Shown here in pieces: positions 62,880 to 64,000 of a stretch of DNA of 64,000 bases; positions within the stretch are counted from its first letter, which is position 1; each line of letters begins with the position of its first letter. The DNA is taken from contig WBMV01008223.1 of assembly GCA_013396655.1 (NCBI GenBank), forward strand, positions 70,731 to 134,730. The letters are read 5' to 3'. The stretch is from Campylorhamphus procurvoides (taxonomy: Eukaryota; Chordata; Aves; Passeriformes; Dendrocolaptidae). The translations under genes and the position numbers were made by a program. Under the pieces are notes generated by a model. It saw nothing but the letters and a program-made list of their open reading frames with translations, did not search any database and was not told the origin of the DNA.

Positions 62880-63480
62880 TAATTTCTAATTATTTTTGTG
62901 TATATGCATAGTATAATTTAAAAAATTTATGAATACATACCTTACATATACTACACCTATACTTGCATAAACATTCAGATAAGTTAGAGATAGCCATTAT
63001 CACTTGTTAGGATAACTTAATTAAACTTGCTTATTAAAACCCTTTAATTCGTTAGTGATAAAATCTTGATTAGTACATTTTCCTGCTAGGTGACCTTCTA
63101 ATGTAATAGAAAACGAATTTTTAAATGAAGAAAAATGCCTGTGGCAGAGATTTTGTGCAAGTGAATAGAGTTTGTAATACACATAGGGATATAATCGAGC
63201 CTAATTAGTGAGGGTGCAAATGAATTTTTATTTCATACACCAGAAGTGTCATTGATGAACCATGGTTCAGAGTTTGATATGCATTCAGGCTGGCAGTATG
63301 GGACTGAAGTCTGTGGGAAAATCACAAGCTAATTCATTGATTGCCCCTTGGAAATTACTGCTGTTAATTGTTAGGTAATTAACATGGAGCTACAATTATA
63401 CTGGCCTTAGGGGGTGATTAATGTTTCAACATGTCACATTAGCAGCGGCTGGATTTTAAAAGCTTTTCTTTTCACATGGT
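62880..63480. promoter_or_regulatory. Candidate conserved non-coding element, homeodomain-site rich
   Basis: The segment has many ATTA/TAAT cores (for example ggtaattaacatggag, gctaattcattgattg and gggggtgattaatg), no dispersed repeat, no low-complexity run of note and no gene. This is the kind of sequence that vertebrate developmental enhancers show. It lies about 0.5 kb upstream of a splice-acceptor-like site at the window edge. The judgement rests on sequence character only, without any alignment. Confidence 0.25.
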
Positions 63481-63968
63481 TTAGAGACAGATGGTATATT
63501 GTCTATGGAAAATTGTTTTCTTTTACTAAAGTTTATACCAAGACTAAGTGAATGTTCTTCTTGTGCCACAGCCCATTTATATGTAGTTGAATTGTAAGCA
63601 TCTTGGCCTGATGTACCTCAAGAAATAATGTTGGGTTTTTTTTTAAAATCTCCATTATACCTGCTATGAATGGATAAAATATACATTTTGAAATTAAATT
63701 ATTTTTGATCTTCTTTTTTTAATGTAGAAAATAAAAAATAGATAATGTAAGATTAGACCACTTCATAGCAGCTCTTACATTATTTAGTGCTGATACAGGG
63801 AAAAGAATTGCACAATATGATACCTATTACAATCAATATAATTTAAGCAGAAACCAAATAAAACATGTTGAACAAATGCATTTAGTAACAGTAATAGACA
63901 ATATATTAATATCTCCACACTTCAATATTTTGCTTTGTTCTGTGTTAAGACTTTTTCTCTTCTTACAG
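63481..63968. other. AT-rich sequence ending in a strong 3' splice-site consensus
   Basis: The stretch is AT-rich, with no repeat or open frame of note. Its last 20 bases are pyrimidine-rich and end in ttcttacag at 63968, a good match to a vertebrate splice acceptor. Confidence 0.4.
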
Positions 63969-64000
63969 TTCTAAGAGTCAGAGTAAGACTGGCATGGACT
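63969..64000 (+). other. Possible exon start cut by window edge (low confidence)
   Basis: The 32 bases after the acceptor-like ttcttacag are open in two of three frames (SKSQSKTGMD or LRVRVRLAWT) and closed in the third. The sequence is too short to identify. If real, the exon continues beyond the window on the plus strand, and much of the window would be the upstream intron or flank of that gene. Confidence 0.2.

Overview
The window looks like non-coding nuclear DNA from a bird. The main evidence is four clear CR1 LINE fragments. Their 3' ends carry the avian-type CR1 signature (terminal ATTCTATGATTCTATGA-like octamers, or the complement), and three of them translate into recognisable stretches of the CR1 ORF2 C-terminus. 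The rest is AT-rich, with microsatellites, T-runs and very short open frames, as expected for a vertebrate intron or gene desert. A GC-rich block at 15.7-16.5 kb resembles, from memory, an endogenous-retrovirus-related dispersed sequence common in songbirds. That hints at a passerine but is unverified.

Layout: 0.25 kb, short CR1 3' tail (-). 2.1-3.6 kb, anonymous block of higher GC. 7.0-8.1 kb, possible old amniote repeat, then a CR1 (+) of about 640 bp. 8.55-8.95 kb, unassigned 131-codon open frame. 9.4-9.6 kb, CR1 tail (-). 15.7-16.5 kb, GC-rich ERV/LTR-like block ending in a TG/TA repeat. 23.2-23.7 kb, an ancient MIR/CORE-SINE-like relic (-), with a weaker partner in the opposite orientation. 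29.6-30.0 kb, CR1 (+). 30.1-30.45 kb, CpG-rich island-like patch with an eight-unit minisatellite. 31.36-32.09 kb, CR1 (-), the longest copy, with an apparent in-frame internal deletion. 33.6 kb, CT-rich polypyrimidine tract. 43.7 kb, GATA microsatellite. 47.44 kb, CTCF-like motif. 54.86 kb, GT microsatellite. 62.9-63.5 kb, a homeobox-site-rich stretch that could be a conserved non-coding element. The last 32 bases lie immediately after a strong 3' splice-site consensus.

I recognise no intact protein-coding gene, rRNA, tRNA, CRISPR array or bacterial-type operon. The open frames are short, overlap on both strands, show no known domain, and several are simply repeat sequence. Four places (26.3, 29.3, 37.9 and 63.97 kb) have paired or single splice-site consensus around an open frame. 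They are offered as low-confidence exon candidates because such patterns also occur by chance in a window this size. The most notable points are the CpG-rich minisatellite, the GC-rich dispersed block, the old MIR-like relic, the CR1 in-frame deletion, and the window-edge exon candidate. I saw nothing that amounts to a new multi-gene system.
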